From Syncephalastrum monosporum B8922 (Eukaryota; Mucoromycota; Mucoromycetes; Mucorales; Syncephalastraceae), in contig JNEN01001260.1 in the NCBI GenBank assembly GCA_000697355.1, forward strand, positions 62,001 through 126,000: a DNA stretch of 64,000 bases, in the 5' to 3' direction. Below the pieces are notes generated by a model. That model saw nothing but the letters and a program-made list of their open reading frames with translations, was not told where the DNA came from and did not search any database. Positions 12,194-24,164 of the stretch are shown piece after piece. Positions within the stretch are counted from its first letter, which is position 1, and the number at the start of each line of letters is the position of its first letter. The position numbers were made by a program, and so were the translations under genes.

Positions 12194-13009
12194 GGAAGAA
12201 AAGAGTGATGACGAAATGCGATGGAAGAACGTCTAATATGTTGTGGGCCAAAAGCTCTCATATATGCAGAAATTTTAAAGAAAAAGGAGAACAGTCGTTT
12301 TGACAGACGATGCGAATGGTTAACGCATGGTTATTTCAGGAGTGTATGCACTATATCACTCTTAAAAGCGTGATATGTATCGTATATACCAAACAAACAT
12401 CATTACAAGGACTGTACATCTTTGTGACGACTAAGCACAAAAACTAATTGCTTACAAGGTGCCTTCCGTACACAGGCCAATCAAACACTTCAGATATGAC
12501 ACTTTTTAACAAGTAGACCGTATCTAGTCATCTTGGATTGACTTGAAAAGGGAATTATAATGGCAAACCTTGTCGGTAGAATAGCCCATAGGTATCTGTC
12601 ACGCCACACGTGCGCCGTAAAGTTGCAGAAACTTTAAAGGCTTGTAATAACGAGACCAATTTGTAAGTGTTGTAGAGGACTAACGCACTGAAGGTATGCA
12701 TGCCCACATTGACGTGACATTAGATCGGCTATCAACCCTTGGAAGTTAGTATTGAAAAAGAAGAATTACACATATACCACTTTTGCAGATCCATTTGAAC
12801 ACAAGCTGACATTTTCCACTTGCAAATAGTGTATTATGTGGTTCATTTTCGCGTTTATATGTTTACAATGATAATGCAGTCGCTATATCGAAATAAACAT
12901 ACCTAGTTAAACCAATACAAGAATACTTAAATATTCGCAGTCCGTTTTGATGAAGTAGAATAATGCATAGAATATATTATACGGTTACAGATGAATATGC
13001 AGAAATGAT
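12194..13009. other. Intergenic spacer between MFS copies 1 and 2
   Basis: AT-rich, 816 bp. It must hold the promoter of copy 1 (minus strand) and the 3' end of copy 2. No ORF, RNA gene or repeat could be supported. Confidence 0.5.
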
Positions 13010-14957
13010 TTACAGTTTTTGCCAAGGACTGTTCGCCATCCTCAATTTTAAACAAACTAGCAGGAGTCCTCCTACAATGTATACAGCACCGGTCCACATT
13101 TTGTAAGTGATGAACGGCTCAGATGCAGCACCTTGGATGGCACTAGCAATGGAAGGAGAGAAAACGGAGATACCATTGCTAAGCAATAAGAAAGTGATAG
13201 CTGTTGGAAGCTTCTCCATTCCGACTACCATAGCTGTGATGGGAGAGACTTTGGAGAATGGTGAGCTCTTTGTACACAGTTGGTCGATCAGAAAACCTTA
13301 AAAAGCTTACATAGGGAGTAGTATGAAGGAGAAAAGAACCCAAAGACGACCGCGAACGCCATTAGAACACCGTACGAGGTCGCAAAAGTCCACATGAGGA
13401 ATGCACATACACCAGAAATAAGGACAAAAATGATATGGGCATTAAGTCGACCAATAAGATCACCTACGTATCTACAAATACAAAATGAAAATGTTAATGT
13501 AACATGGCTTCGATATGGTATATAAAAGAATGTTACCCCACGAGTATACGGCCAAGGAAACTGAAAGCCATCAAAACGGAAATTACAGCTGACGATTGCG
13601 TGCTCGATGCTCCCAAGGAGGTCGCGTAAGCTAGCATCGAAGAAGGATTAGCGCATTGTCAATTTTAGCCCTAGGTTCAAACTCACATGGAAGGAAGAAA
13701 ACGGGGACAAAGAAACCAGAAATCTGGACTACAGATGCGAGCATCCAGATAAGATAGTTGACGTTCCTGAAAATCTCAAAATCGAAGACCTTGCGAGTCG
13801 GTTGTTTGTCATGGCCTTCTTTGCGCTGTGGGTATTTCGGTTTGACGACGATGATTGTAATAATGTTAAGACCAAGCATAAGGAAGCCTAGAATGCGATA
13901 CGTCCTGTCAAATACAGTACTATGTTAGATTTTCATCATACAGCCAAATAAAATGGCTAGTACCAATTAACACCAAGTGTGTTGTTGATAGGCGAAACCA
14001 CGAAGGGGAATATTAGACCACCAAGGCCGGAGCCACAAGCGGTGAGTCCTGTGGCCAAGCCGCGCCGTCTGGTGAACCATTGTGGCACCAAGCCCATAGC
14101 AATCTTTACAAACATTTGAATCACGGGATCACCTGTATAAAGAAAGTATTGACTTACCACAAACAGAAGTCCTTCACCCATACCGAATAGGAGACCTTGA
14201 GTTAAGTACAGATGCCAAATCTTGCAAAGAAGAATTTAATATGCTAAAGGAACATGATCGCGCATGTCAAAATTACCTGGGACGTGAAGCCGGCCATCTC
14301 AAAGCCCAAAGTCATAAGAAAGACTCCTAGGACAATGACTGGAGTGTAGCCAAACCTTGATGCAAGAGCTTGGGCGATTGGGCCGCTGGCATAGGTAAAG
14401 AATTCCATGATAGTACCGGCAAAACTTAGCTGCAGGCTTGAGTTTTGTACGTCCTTGAACATGGATTGCTGGAAGTAGTCCTGCATGATACCTGCGAAGC
14501 TGTTATGTTAAAGACACATAGGCGTCCAGTGTAGCACTTACCCCTAAAAACGAACACTGTATCAGTATCGCTGCATAGAATAAGCATTCTGTAGACTTAC
14601 CAAGCATTGGCAGCGCCGAACGCGGAGAATTGTACCATAAAACCTCCTAAAACGACAAGCCAGCCCCAGCCGCCATCTTGATTATCCTCGTCTTCGCCAT
14701 TCGCCTTTTGCTTCAGAGAGTGATTTAATGCCGATGGTTGTGTGGAGTGATCTATGCAGAGATACAAGTAAGAGGAACTGTGGGAGGAAAGAAATCTTGA
14801 GTTGCAGGAACGTACATAACTCGAGCTCGTGACCGCCAATACTCTGATGGGCCTCTAATATCAAATCAGGCTCCCAATGCGCCTCCTCCTCGTGTGCCGT
14901 GGATGCAGTTGATAAGAGTGAGGGCGGCCGCTGCTTCTTTTCGTCCGCGTCCGTCAT
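13010..14957 (-). CDS. MFS monocarboxylate-transporter-like permease, tandem copy 2
   Basis: Same family as its neighbours. The start MTDADEKKQRPPSLL gives a soluble N-terminus containing PDLILEAHQSIGGHELEL, a peptide almost identical to one in copy 4 (recent duplication). Helix 1 follows the signature DGGWGWLVVLGGFMVQFSAFG. The conserved MQDYFQQSMF, SLQLSFAGTIMEFF, VPQWFTRRRGLATGLTACGSGLGGLIFP and the helix 7 segment VVQISGFFVPVFFLPC are readable. The end is RMANSPWQKL. Exons are numerous and short, and a 2-nt exon at 14541-14542 is required. Substrate cannot be predicted; fungal relatives carry riboflavin (Mch5) or unknown solutes. Confidence 0.87.
14541..14542 (-). other. 2-nt microexon (GG) in MFS copy 2
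   Basis: Upstream exon ends GCCAATGCTTG (14601). A 58-nt intron ends TTTTTAG, then GG, then a 49-nt intron starts GTAAGT and ends CTTCGCAG before GTATCATGCAG (14491). TG + GG + GTATCATG gives Trp-Gly-Ile-Met in frame. Direct joining without GG shifts the frame. Confidence 0.75.
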
Positions 14958-15737
14958 GATTATGAAGATATGAATTAGAATATGGGTATGAGGAAGGAAA
15001 CCGATTGCAAAGTTGGGCCTTAAAAAGAGATGCTGAGATTTCGGGCCTTTTGTATGAAACCTGGATCCGAGCTATAGAATTTTTTTTTTCAGGAGGAAGG
15101 CCTCACCGACATGACCTTTTTGGGAACAAGCGGGGAGCCCGCTCGCCACCTATATTTTTCGAATTTTGTGTAACGGGGACTCGGACCAATGCTAAAATCC
15201 TATCTATCACGTTTCGAACCTTACTTGCCAGTGCGCGGGCGATCAAATCTTCCTCTTCTTTATCTCATTTTGTCGTCTTCTATGCAGCTACCATCTATTT
15301 AAAATTTGAATCAAACATTTGACCTCTCTATAGCTTACCAAAAGTCTGCTTTGCAAAAGTGCTGATTGGATCCCAGTATAAGGTGCTTGTACGCTTTTAG
15401 AAAGTTTCGGAAATCGCCGACTTTGTGCTTTAGTAACCATGCCCGTTCATGTTTGTCGAACCAAGTGCAACGCACGAGTACAGATATCCGTGTACGGATA
15501 TTCATCACAAAGACTTGTGACTCTTATTAGGTTCCTCCTGACTCAAGCCCCATGTTGTGTTCCTGCACAGAGGCCGCCTCTTGTCTGGCCGTTGCTTTCG
15601 CGCCGCGGATTTCTTTGTCGATCGCTGCTGTGGCTTAGGAGCCGCGTAATCTTTTAGCACTCTTCGTCCAAAAGCAGAATAATGCCCAAAAAATACTGTA
15701 GAAGCAACAGTTTATACATGCCTAGTATCTTTATCAA
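14958..15737. other. Intergenic spacer between MFS copies 2 and 3
   Basis: 780 bp containing the promoter of copy 2 near 14960-15100 and, further right, the 3' flank of copy 3. No supported gene or repeat. Confidence 0.5.
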
Positions 15738-17732
15738 TTAAATCTTAGCGAAAACCTTCCGTCTAGTAATGTTCAGCTTAAGAAACAAAAGAAGGATTGA
15801 ACTGATAATATAGACAACGCCTGTAAATATTTTATACGCTAGAAAGGTCTCGTCTGCAATAGCGCTTGCAATCGACGGACCAAATACGCCGAAAACATTA
15901 GCAAAAAGAAGCATAGTTTGACCCGTTGGGAATTTCTCCAAGCCTGTGATCAGTGCTGTTATAGGTGCAACTGGTTCTAGGTTAGCATAAACAGGAGCGT
16001 GATCCAATTTTACCGCGTGCTGATATTAGAAACTTACATAGGGAATAAAATGATGCACCTGTTATACCAAAAACAACACTGAACGTGAGAAGGACACCAT
16101 AAGAATACGCAAACGTCCATATAAGCAAGGAGCTAAGTCCAGCAAGCGTCGTGAATATTATGTGGGCATTCAGACGGCCAATTTTGTCGCCAAGGTGTCT
16201 AAAATTGCGGGTACAGCACAAACAATTTGTGAAGACAGCAGTGGATTAATATATTGGCCTTGTTATCCGGAACGAGACATATACCCGACAAAGACTCGCC
16301 CGATAAAATTGGAAGCAGAAAGGACGCCGATTACTACAGATGCATCTGTATTGCTCAAGCCAAGATGGGTTGCATAAGCTATGTGGTTTAAATAAGTGAG
16401 CAATATGATTCGGGTGAATTATGCGAATTTGACGAACATGGCAAGAAAAAATAAGGTAGAGTGAATGCCAATATACCAATGACGGAGGCGGCTACCCAAA
16501 GAATGTATTTCAAGTCCTTGAAAATCTCCAGATCGAATATACGCTGCTGCTGGGTTTGCTGCTTGGTCTGCTTCCCGTCAATTTTCTGGTTTCTTCTCGG
16601 CTTCACCACAGCACATGTAAATACATTAAAGCCAAAAGTCAGTATGCCGACTATTCGGTATGTCCTAAAAAGGAGATTATATCATAAGATGAATTGCACC
16701 ATCTACGTTCTTTGTGTCCTTACCAAGCGACACCAAGGACATTGTTACTCGGAGTGATTACTAAAAGCGGTAGTACAAGGCCACCCAAACCTGTGCCTGC
16801 AGCTATCACACCGTTTGCAAGACCTCGACGTCGATTAAACCATTGTGGAACTAGACCTGTCGTCGTCTATGATGGCTGAATAATTCATAATACCTGATGC
16901 ATCAATATTGTTCAACTTACAATAAATAGGAAACATGATCCAGCACCAAAAAGTAAACCTTGTGTCAGGTACAGGTGCCATATCTACAAGCGTACCTTGA
17001 GTTTAGGATGGAATCAAGGGGTTATAAGCTATTGCTCACCTCTGTAGAGAAGCTGGCCAACTCGCAGCCCAGTGTCATGAGCAGTAAACCAAAGATATTT
17101 GTGGGCATGTATCCAAATTTGGATATTGATATCTGCACAAGTGGGCTGCACAAGTATATGAAGAACTCCCAGAGAGTTCCTGCAAAACTGAGCTGCAGAG
17201 TCGCATTGGGCACATCTTTGAACATATTTTGCGCATAATAGTCTTGTAAGATTCCTTTTTTTAGACAACATTAGTAGTGTCCCTTATATCGCTGTCTTGT
17301 TGTCTTGGATTCCTTACCCCTAAAGATTAGACGTTTAGTAATACGTATGTCACCCCGTCAACGACGATTCTTATGCAACAAACCAACTATTGCCGAGACC
17401 AAAGGCGAAAAATTGAGATAGAAAACCTCCAGCTACAATAAGCCATCCCCAGCCTCCATCATGATCATTATCTTCTTCACTGATGGTATTATCGTCACCA
17501 TATGATGGGCACATCGAAGGTATTGTGGATTTATCTTCCGGAAACTTGATTTAGGTTCTAACATGTAGCTCCCCATAAAGTGGATATACAAACAAATTAC
17601 CTGTTGTCGCCTATCATCGTTGACAAGCACATCACTATCAGTCTCATAATGTAGTGAATCTCTTTGTTTCATGTCGTTGGAAAAGCCGGAAAGGAGATGT
17701 GTGATTCTCTCCTTCTTATATGCGAATTCCAT
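15738..17732 (-). CDS. MFS monocarboxylate-transporter-like permease, tandem copy 3
   Basis: The N-terminus is MEFAYKKERITHLLSGFSND (start 17732; MKQRDSLHYE at 17672 is possible). An acidic stretch precedes the MCT signature DGGWGWLIVAGGFLSQFFAFG. Further markers are LQDYYAQNMFKDVPNATLQL, SFAGTLWEFFIYLCSPLVQI, the NRRRG-type loop and DLEIFKDLKYILWVAASVIG. The end is NITRRKVFAKI. The 2-nt GG exon lies at 17318-17319. The cytosolic loop around 16560-16610 is Gln/Lys-rich. It belongs to the same co-directional array; its start is only 230 bp from the stop of copy 4. Confidence 0.85.
17318..17319 (-). other. 2-nt microexon (GG) in MFS copy 3
   Basis: Upstream exon ends AATAGTTG (17384). A 64-nt intron ends CTTTAG, then GG, then a 63-nt intron from GTAAGG to AAAAAAG. 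The next exon starts GAATCTTACAAGAC (17254). TG + GG + GAATC gives Trp-Gly-Ile-Leu-Gln. Confidence 0.72.
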
Positions 17733-17962
17733 GGAATATGCAACGATGCATTATATTTATGCGTCGATCATCAGATGTCAGGGTTCGAATTTTCCGCCCT
17801 CTTTCTGTACTCCCATTGCGTGCTTTCGTATATGGCTCCGGCCACGCAGGTATAAGTTTTTCATAATCACTGAATTATCGTTGCGTGTATCAATTACTCG
17901 TATTGTTCATACAAAGCTTTCATATACGAGGTGCACCAGAGACTCAAATACCACCGTATTTA

Positions 17963-19913
17963 TTAGACGCGCGAGAAAAGACTTCTAGTTATCTTTAGTT
18001 TTAACAATACCAGAAGTACAAATCCGACCAAGTATACAACACCAGTGAACATCTTGTACGTAAGATATGGTGTCGCGACAGCACTATTTATGCCACTTGA
18101 AATGGAAGGACCAAACGCACTAGCGCAGTTGGAAAGTAGAAGGACGGTAAGACCGGTAGGGAATTTTTCCATGCCCGTAATTTGTGCGGTGATAGGAGAC
18201 ACTATAACCGTAGAGCGTCAGAAGATGATCATGTTTCTGACATGTTCTTGTTCACTTACATAGGGCAAAATAAGATGGGCAAAAAAAGCCATATACAACA
18301 GAAAAAGCGATCATGACTCCATATGTGGAAGCAAAAGTCCATATCAGCAAAGCTGAAAGCCCTGCCATCAGTACCCAGATAATATGAGCGTTCAGCCGAC
18401 CAATGCGGTCGCCAAGAGATCTTTTCATGCGGTCAGTGCATCGCTCTTCTCGTATAATATAATTCTTACCCTACAGCAAGTCGACCGAGAAAGTTGCACG
18501 CGCACATAATAGCAATACACGTACTGCTTTGCGTGCTCGAATAACCATGATATGTGACGTATGCTACATGGAACTTCATTAGAAATTCGCTTCAGCTCAT
18601 GAACATGTCAACACTTACAAGGGAAGAAGAAATACGGCACGAAAAAACCGGAGAGTGCGATCATCGACGCCACAACCCATAATACATAGTTGCTGTCTTT
18701 GAGAACTTCAAAATTGAAGACATCTCGTAGAGAGAATTTCTTCTCGTTTTTCTTCCTTCGTTGAGGATATTTTGGCTTGACAGTCAAGCAGGATATAACA
18801 TCGCAGCCGAGACAAATGAATCCCAAAATTCGATAGCCCCATCCAATGCCGAGGCTGTTGTTGATTGGTGTCAGAATAAACGGCAGCACAAGGCCGCCAA
18901 TACCTGACCCACCAGAAGCGAGGCCCATAGCCAGACCACGTCGCTTATTAAACCATTGAGGAGTGACACCCATGGCAGTCTGACATCGACGTGTTAATAA
19001 CCATCTACGACATTGGAGGGGCTATAACACTTACGACAAATAAAAATGATGCGCCCACACCGAAAAGAACGCCCTGTGTGAGGTACAGGTGCCATATCTG
19101 TATCAAGTCCAATATAAGGTAAGGAGTGGTCTTTGTCTTACATATGCTTCCTACTTACTTGGTTAGCAAAACCAGCCATTTCAAGGCCAAGGCACATTAA
19201 CAATGCACCCGTCACCAGTACAAAGCGATGACCAAACCGAGCTGTCAAAATCTGGACAAAAGGGCTAGCGAGATTGACAAGCATCTCCATAATGATACCG
19301 GCGAAACTCAGTTGTACTTGGACATCGGCAACATTGTTGAACACGTTTTGCTCAAAGTAGTCCGACATGATACCTTTGGAACAGCATTAAAACATTACTG
19401 CATACCTTAAACCCAGTTTATACAGGTCCCGCAAAGGACTTACCCCTATAATATCACGTTAGTCCATCCTGATCTCTTCTCTGACCAACTTGCCCAAAAG
19501 GATCTTAAATCACCATAGCATGACGGCTGGTGCCAGATAACATGGGCTTCCTCGCAACAAATTTGGAATAAAACCGAATAATTTACCAAACCGAAGCAAC
19601 ACCAAAAGCAGTAAATTGAGCTAGGAAGGCACCAGCGACACAGAACCAGCCATAGCCACCGTCCTCCAAGTACGCATCATCTCCGAGATTCTCAGCTTTC
19701 GTTGTTTGGCTGTTGATCGAATGCTGCTTGGAGTGGTCTATTCACAGCCGTCAATGAGAGATACCGCAGCAGTATATCAATCTTACATAAATCGAGCTCG
19801 TGACCACCAATGCTCTGATGCGCTTCTAGGATCAGATCCGGATTGTTTGCTTCGAGCTCATGTTCTGTCTCTGCATTCGAATGGACTGACGGCGGTTTGC
19901 CCTTTTGTTCCAT
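17963..19913 (-). CDS. MFS monocarboxylate-transporter-like permease, tandem copy 4
   Basis: Starts MEQKGKPPSVHSNAETEHEL and shares PDLILEAHQSIGGHELDL with copy 2. The protein shows the family order: helix 1 region ending FGVASVW, then GIMSDYFEQNVFNNVADVQVQL, SFAGIIMEMLVNLASPFVQ, TPQWFNKRRGLAMGLASGGSGIGG, and after the large loop DVFNFEVLKDSNYVLWVVASM. The end is KITRSLFSRV. The central loop is strongly basic (QRRKKNEKK). The 2-nt GG exon is at 19444-19445. Overall exon positions match copies 2 and 3, showing that the array arose by duplication of an intron-containing ancestor. Confidence 0.87.
19444..19445 (-). other. 2-nt microexon (GG) in MFS copy 4
   Basis: Upstream exon ends TCGGTTTG (19587). 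A 141-nt intron ends ATTATAG, then GG, then a 70-nt intron from GTAAGT to CCAAAG. The next exon begins GTATCATGTCG (19373). TG + GG + GTATC gives Trp-Gly-Ile. Confidence 0.72.
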
Positions 19914-20662
19914 AGATCAAAAGTAGAGTAAATGAAAGAAAAGAAGAGAAAAAGAGAAGAGAAAATGGACGCTGAGTTGGCGCAATTTTTTTTTGAAACA
20001 ATTTTGTGTCTCTTCGAATCATCCAAAAGCATTCAGGGCCCCAATCTCCGTTCAAATAGCCTCTATATTTCCCAGGAACTAGAATTATCGTCTATGTGAT
20101 GTAAATGTGCAGATTCATAATCCATAATTTATAGTAGAGAGCTATTTGATCCCATATTATATAGGAAGTCTTAGCAGTACATAGACAGATCTCGACATTC
20201 TACTACATGGGGACACTATTCTTTCCGGAGCTTTTCGGGTTTGTAACATGGTGTAAACCTTATTGGTAACAACGATCAAGCTGAGTGGTTGCACAGCCCA
20301 CGCGTGGGCAGAATGGAGGAAATTTTTGGTTATCTATCACATTACTAACAAACTTGTGCAAACAATTGCGGGGCAAAAATGAAGTAGATTGATGGAGTCT
20401 AACTATATACTTAGCATAAAAGTTCCTATATGCAATTATTTTCATATTTGTGATTTGCGTAACCCGAAACATTCATGCATCGAAATCACTGCATGCAAGA
20501 TAACGCGAGGTGGCCAAAAAAATGAATATATAGGATGCGTAGTGTTATATTTAACACAAAGAATGTACATGATATAAAAAATGAGAAAATGACGAAAGAT
20601 ATAAAAGGGCCACTTGAAATGAGGATGTCGAAGATATGTGGTTAAGTGCGTAGTATGCACGA
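19914..20662. other. Intergenic spacer between MFS copies 4 and 5
   Basis: 749 bp, AT-rich. The purine-rich run near 19925-19965 (pyrimidine-rich on the coding strand) is probably the 5' leader of copy 4. Nothing else is recognisable. Confidence 0.5.
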
Positions 20663-22600
20663 CTAGATCTTTGTGAATACGCCCTTGGTCATTTTAAACT
20701 TGAGCAAGCAAAGCAAAGCACCGCCAACGAGATAAGTAGCACCGGCAAAGATCTTGTAGAAAAAGTAGACGTCGATGCTCTCAAGGCTGTCACCGATGGC
20801 GCTTGCAATAGTGGGCCCGAAAACAGAAATAACGTTACCCAATAGAAGTATAGAAAGAGCAGTAGGGAAGCGGTTCAGTCCGACGATCGTGCAGGAAATT
20901 GGTGTCACTATTTTGCGAGACAAAAGTCGTGTCAATGAGGAAAATCGGATCTGCAAGGGTTATACACTTACTGAACACGAGGCACGAGGAGCAAGACAGG
21001 CCAAAAAGAACGCTGAAGCCCATCAGCATGTTATATGTGTCAGCAAATGTCCAGAAAGCCAAACAAGTAACGCCGCACATGAACGTGAGGAAGATACTTG
21101 TATTCAGTCGACCGATCCGGTCCCCAACAAATCTAGAAAGGTTTCGTCAATGCTCGGCATGGAACGATAAAGGAGAATATGGTATATCGGATGCACTTAC
21201 CCCATACATAGTCTCCCGATGCAAGAGGATGCTGAAAGAACCGACATGAAGGCAGAACCGTCCTTACTTTGCATTCCAAGATACGTGGCGTAAGCTGAAA
21301 TATTAGAAGGTATTAGTTGACATGCTATCTTCTCAGGCCATAATTATGTACTAACAGGGCAAGAAGAAGAAAGGGATATAGAATCCCCACATGCTTATAA
21401 TAAAAGCAAAAAGGTAGATGACATAGTTGGTGTTCTTGAGGATACCCAAGTCAAACAGCTCTCGAATCGTCTTGCGTTCTCCAGGGCTGCTTTTGGCGGA
21501 TTTACGCTCCTTAACGAGTATGCACGTTATGGCGTTGATACCGAAAACGATGAATCCGAGAATACGATAGTTCCTTATTTAAGAATGCCGTTAGCAAATG
21601 TCCACAGAGTCATGATCGCTTGACGTACCATTGGATGCCGAGGTTATTGTTCAGCTTGTCGATAATGAATGGCATGACTAAACCACCTGTGCCGACGCCG
21701 CTGGAAATAATACCTTGGCTGAGAGCACGCTTCCGGTTGAACCATTGGGGTGCAATACCCATCGCCATCTATAGTAAATTGTATTCAGTGTCACGGAACG
21801 AGCCCATTGTATGAAAAGATACGTACAACATACATGAACGAAGCGCCCACACCAAATAGAACACCTTGCGTCAAATAAAGATGCCATATCTTGTTGGTGG
21901 TTAGTCATAATGGCATAATCAATAGTGATGCAATATACATACCTGTGTGCTTAAGCTAGCAAGCTCTAAACCCAGTGTGGCAATGACCGATCCAAATATC
22001 ATGACTGCCGTCAAGCCAAATTTGCTAACCAAAATTTGGAAAAACGGGCCCATCGTGACACTTCCAAGCTCCATAATTGTGCCTGCAAAACTGAGCTGTG
22101 TCTGCGCCTCGCTTCCAAACATATTACGCTGGAAGTAGTCCTGCAGGATACCCCTATTGAGGCGATGAGTGAGTTTTGACTGTGATTGCTTCTAAGTGCT
22201 TCGAAGTGGCTTGTGCATATCTGGGAGGAAAGACGTACCAAGAAAACATGATACCAAACAAAGCAAATTGGCTTAAGAATGCGCCGAGCAGGACGAGCCA
22301 TCCATAACCACCTTCAGGCGCGTCTTCACCATCCGGATCATACATGAAATCAACTTCCTGTGTCTTCTCATCTGGTATAAATTAAGTCTTCAGTCATTTC
22401 TTCCTGTTCAATGCCAGTATAAATTTATTTTTACCATCATCGAAGTCTTCGCCGAGATAGTCCACCTGAACGCCCTTTTCTGTCGCGGCTTGGGATATAT
22501 GGTCATCCTCCAGACGGATGGTGCCTTCTGCCAGCTCTTCTTCCCGCACAATGTTGTTAAATTGAATCTCACTCACGCCTTCGGATAGCAGCGTCGTCAT
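20663..22600 (-). CDS. MFS monocarboxylate-transporter-like permease, tandem copy 5
   Basis: First gene of the array in transcription order. Starts MTTLLSEGVSEIQFNNIV; the acidic soluble N-terminus runs across an intron into EGGYGWLVLLGAFLSQFALFG, the MCT signature. Further on are LQDYFQRNMFGSEAQTQLSFAG, APQWFNRKRALSQGIISSGVGTGG and DLGILKNTNYVIYLFAFI. The end is KMTKGVFTKI. Here the GG that forms a separate 2-nt exon in copies 1-4 is the first two bases of a normal exon (CAATAG followed by GGGTATCCTGCAG), so the second intron is missing. This confirms independently that GG is coding. Function of the transporter is unknown. Confidence 0.87.
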
Positions 22601-24164
22601 TTTTCTTGTGTTTGATGGGATCGACGTAAATGGGATGTTTTCAGATAATCCGGCTTTATAAATACGACTGAAGTTAGAAAATCGATTGGTGCAGCGTCCT
22701 TGCTTTATAGAGCGAGGGCCGGCGCCATTCTTGCTTTATAGGGCTCTATAGCGGAAGTGACCCACTCATTCTCGGGGGGATCATGGGGGGTGGAACAGTA
22801 GTTGTTTATCAGTTGGACAAATTTCCATGGGAAATGCGTGGAAAGCACTATGAAATTTGTTTGTGGTGTAAGAGTCAATTTTTTTTCGCGCAAGTGGAGG
22901 GGTTTATGGCAATCATATCTTCAAGAAGATTATGCACACACGCCAAAAAAAGAAGGGAAAAAACCAGCTGGGAGCCACCCGGGGGGTCACCCGAAGTTGA
23001 CTCGGAGCACCTAAAAAATGTTTTCTAGGCGCCGATCAGTTTCATATAGGTTTACTTGTATATCGTGTAAGTCACTTTACATATATCGATACGGTCCTCT
23101 CGGTTAATACTCGACATTTTTTATTTAAATTTTTCACGCGTTGTTTTCTAAAGTGCCTATGAAAACAATTTCGATAGAAGGCAATTACAAATTGCAGGAA
23201 TACGATCAAACAAGCCATGAATTACACGAAATGGTATTTCCTTGTTGACGACCGCATTGGTGTAGATTTCCCCACATCTACGCTCTTCCATTCTTCTACC
23301 GAACGCGAACAAGGTTTGGAGATTATCCTGCGCCTTTCGGAAAACGGGTTTTACCTTAAGCCATTGATAGTATATATACGAAATAGGCTATACTGATGGC
23401 CTACTTTGGGGCACGACGCCGAGCATGATGGATAAAGACAGCATTGCTGGAAAACGCTTACTTATTCACACTTCCGGGCAAGCAAATACATAGGGGTAGA
23501 TTAGCACAAATACAGCGATATTCTAGATGAGCTACATATTGAGCGAAAAATTTAGGACAAGTGTGCTGGTTTGTGTTTGCTACCACACACATGAGAATTC
23601 TGTCCATGTGAAACGCTGCTATCGCTGGTATTTGTTTAGTGCATGAATTGTTGCAGTAACATGCTCAAATGAGAATGATCCTGTTAGCAAGAAGTTCTGT
23701 AAACGGCATGCTACAGCTTTCTTCACCTAGTTCAGTGCTAATCAGATAGGGAAAGATGCATTATAGTCGTGTAAAAAAAGAACCGACCTCTGTACTCTTG
23801 TCTCTCACGGAGACATGTACCACCTAGTAAAGTGTTAGACAGTCATGAATGGTGCGATCCACCCTTGAGTACATATTTATTTCCGTATCCAGCTTTGCAT
23901 ATGAGCTTTTTGGGAATACCTGTGATCGCCGACTTAAAACGATCGGGTTATTTGGGGGAATGGAGAGGGAAGAGTTTCTTTTTATTGTGAGACGCTTCAT
24001 GCTAAAATTATACACAAAACAATGTAGAGAAAACGAATACGACGTCGTCTATGGACTTTCTGTGTACTGTGACATAAGTAAGCCCAGGAGAGCCCAGTAT
24101 TAAGTTGTAAATAGTACGCGCATTATAGAGTAAGTGGTGAGGAAAGGGAGGGGGTATTTGAACT
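22601..24164. other. Intergenic region upstream of MFS copy 5
   Basis: 1.56 kb. The part near 22600-22760 is the promoter side of MFS copy 5; the right end is the 3' flank of the DIP2-like gene. Only short unsupported ORFs occur. No tRNA, rRNA or transposon signature was seen. Confidence 0.5.

Noticed and set aside
17775..17795. GGTTCGAATT, similar to a tRNA B box
   Set aside because: The final C of the box, a matching A box and a cloverleaf are missing.
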